DNA of 64,000 nucleotides, from contig NZ_JBHTKR010000002.1 of the NCBI RefSeq assembly GCF_042678485.1, positions 62,001 to 126,000 of the forward strand, written 5' to 3'. Positions within the stretch are counted from its first letter, which is position 1. Each line of letters begins with the position of its first letter. The stretch is from Seohaeicola saemankumensis. GTDB taxonomy: Bacteria > Pseudomonadota > Alphaproteobacteria > Rhodobacterales > Rhodobacteraceae. Positions 60,730-64,000 of the stretch are shown in pieces. The translations under genes were made by a program, and so were the position numbers. Under the pieces are notes generated by a model. It saw only the letters and a program-made list of their open reading frames with translations, was not told where the DNA came from and ran no database searches.

Positions 60730-61030
60730 CTGTCTGCCATTCGGCCTTGCAGGCCGCCTTTCGTTTCAAAAAAGGGGCCTAGCGGTCAAAGCCCCGAAAT
60801 CGTTCACTCTTTCCCGCTGCGTCATGTCGAATATGGTCGCGCGTGGGCCAGACCGGACCGCAAGCCCGGGTTTGGAAAGGTACATATGGCGCGAAGCTTT
60901 GCGCGGTATGCGGCAGGAGCGCGCAGTCCCGCCGAAACACGCCACGAAAGGGCGTGCCACTGTGCCGTCATGGCTGAAGCGGCATGGCTGTCGTGACTGT
61001 CTGCGTCACTGCGTGGCGGCGATAAGGCGA

Positions 61031-61046
61031 GATTATAATTATGATC
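61031..61046. promoter_or_regulatory. AT-rich palindrome upstream of katG
   Basis: GATTATAATTATGATC is a 16-bp palindrome with one mismatched pair. Its size and composition suit a Fur-superfamily or similar dimeric regulator. Confidence 0.35.
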
Positions 61047-61080
61047 ACAAAATGCAACTTAAACTGATCGCTCTGGTTTG

Positions 61081-61095
61081 TTAGAACGATTCCAG
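61081..61095. promoter_or_regulatory. ICE-box-like site upstream of katG
   Basis: TTAGAACGATTCCAG matches 10 of 12 fixed positions of the Irr-type ICE pattern TTAGAA-N3-TTCTAA. Irr links iron and haem status to oxidative-stress genes in alphaproteobacteria, so control of katG is plausible but unproven. Confidence 0.35.
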
Positions 61096-61220
61096 TATAG
61101 CTTGGGTCGATCTGTGGGGATGCGGCAGGCAGCGAAAGCCTGCGCGCCCCCCTTACTGTCCCAAGCGGCAGCCCCCGCGCCCGTTTGAGGGCACGATATC
61201 AACAAGAATCGGAGAGTAAC

Positions 61221-63422
<2,202 letters not shown>

Positions 63423-63470
63423 TCTCCCGCGTCTCTGCCGGCGCAGCCAGCAGAGCCGCGACCATGACAG

Positions 63471-63513
63471 AAGGCGGCGCATGACCGGCAGGTCCTGCGC
63501 CGCCTTTCCTTTT
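63471..63513 (+). terminator. katG terminator
   Basis: AAGGCGGCGCA pairs perfectly with TGCGCCGCCTT across a 14-nt loop and is followed by TCCTTTT. Confidence 0.85.
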
Positions 63514-63635
63514 GGCCGGGCATGGCGGCTGCCCTCTGCGCCAAGGCTTTACCCCGCAGCGTCTACGGTTGTATGTGAGGGCAGGGCGTTGCGTCCCGAC
63601 AAGGCAGAAACACCGTCCCGGCGGCAGGAGTAACG

Positions 63636-64000
63636 ATGGCGAACGATATTCAGGATCGGTTCCGGGGCCTTGCGGCGCGGATGTCCGCCCTCGTTCCCTA
63701 TGTGCTGTTTCGGGCCCTGACCGGTTTGCTGAACCTTCTGCCCTATGAGATCCGGGTGCGTCTGGGCGGCTGGGTCTTTGCCCGTGTGATCGTGCCGCTT
63801 GCCGGCTACCGCCGCCGGATCGAGGATAACCTGCGCCTGATCTTTCCGGATATGCCCGCCGCGCGCCGCGATCAGGTGATTGCCGATACCTCGCGCAATA
63901 TCGGGCGCATGGCGATCGAACTTCTGTCCCCCGCAGGGCTGCGCGCCCGCGCCCTGGACGCCCCCATCACCGGCCCCGGCTGGGAGGCCATGCAGCAGGC
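63636..64000 (+). CDS. Partial LpxL/HtrB-family acyltransferase
   Basis: The gene begins at the ATG at 63636 (AGGAG 6 nt upstream) and runs off the right edge after 121 codons. The visible part has the family's amphipathic N-terminus (LLNLLPYEIRVRLGGWVF) and RRIEDNLRLIFPDMPAARRD, then SRNIGRMAIELLS, the standard opening of lauroyl/myristoyl lipid-A acyltransferases. The catalytic HxxxxD lies beyond the window. It likely acylates lipid A or a related lysolipid at the inner membrane. Confidence 0.8.
   Translation, partial: MANDIQDRFRGLAARMSALVPYVLFRALTGLLNLLPYEIRVRLGGWVFARVIVPLAGYRRRIEDNLRLIFPDMPAARRDQVIADTSRNIGRMAIELLSPAGLRARALDAPITGPGWEAMQQ

Larger units (their letters stand above)
60730..61220. 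other. Divergent regulatory region between cydA and katG
   Basis: No gene is seen in 491 nt. The right part is AT-rich and holds two dyads (61031-61046 and 61081-61095) that could regulate katG. No clear FNR box was found near cydA. Confidence 0.4.

Noticed and set aside
60730..60860. FNR box controlling cydAB
   Set aside because: No TTGAT-N4-ATCAA-like sequence is seen upstream of cydA.

Overview
The window is high-GC DNA from an alphaproteobacterium, most likely a Rhodobacteraceae (Roseobacter-type) heterotroph. This is inferred from the many TRAP transporters, the gene families, and the codon and GC character; no rRNA or other phylogenetic marker is present. About 50 protein genes, one tRNA and several decayed insertion sequences can be supported. 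Two genes run off the edges: a winged-helix regulator at 1-833 and an LpxL-type acyltransferase from 63636.

Left end (1-5.4 kb): a sparse, IS-scarred, lower-GC stretch. It holds the partial regulator, a small secreted protein, remnants of one IS6-family and two IS3-family transposases with stops and frameshifts, a TTG-started M24-fold protein that has lost most metal ligands, an HpcH/HpaI aldolase and an NTF2-like protein. From 5.6 to 13.4 kb lie a cyclic-2,3-diphosphoglycerate-synthetase-like GTPase, then an unusual surface or secretion locus. That locus has an 817-residue outer-membrane protein that reads as three beta-barrels in one chain, a secreted acidic Gly/Gln-rich protein, a small secreted protein with Asp-Asp-His repeats, and a convergent SARP/TolB/TPR regulator.

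13.5-26.7 kb is mixed housekeeping and accessory: a ChaC-type gamma-glutamylcyclotransferase coupled to a 65-residue peptide, two SAM methyltransferases, a BTLCP cysteine peptidase, a nitroreductase, a VTT-like membrane protein, a second winged-helix/TPR regulator, an MFS transporter, a cold-shock protein, and a translationally coupled pair of P1B-type metal ATPase and VIT-family Fe/Mn carrier.

26.8-36.7 kb looks like one catabolic unit: GntR/FCD regulator, large FAD/Fe-S 2-hydroxyacid dehydrogenase, class V (glyoxylate-type) aminotransferase, DctP-DctQ-DctM TRAP importer, a crotonase lacking both usual catalytic glutamates, and a family III CoA-transferase. After a tRNA-Gly(TCC), a second TRAP importer is joined to a metal-dependent cyclase and an FAH-family hydrolase (37.2-41.9 kb), facing a NitT/TauT-type ABC importer (42-44.7 kb). 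Both units read as uptake plus breakdown of organic acids whose identity cannot be read from sequence.

44.8-54.2 kb carries an ABC exporter, a Kbp-like BON-LysM protein, a zinc-ribbon protein, an acyl-CoA synthetase, a small K+-channel-like protein, a YghU-type glutathione transferase, a hypothetical protein, an orphan Tat-exported TRAP binding protein and a LysR regulator. The LysR gene is divergent from dabB-dabA, the DAB inorganic-carbon accumulation complex with its active-site residues intact. cydAB (bd-type quinol oxidase) and katG follow. Inorganic-carbon uptake, a cyanide-insensitive-type oxidase and peroxide defence therefore sit side by side at the right end.
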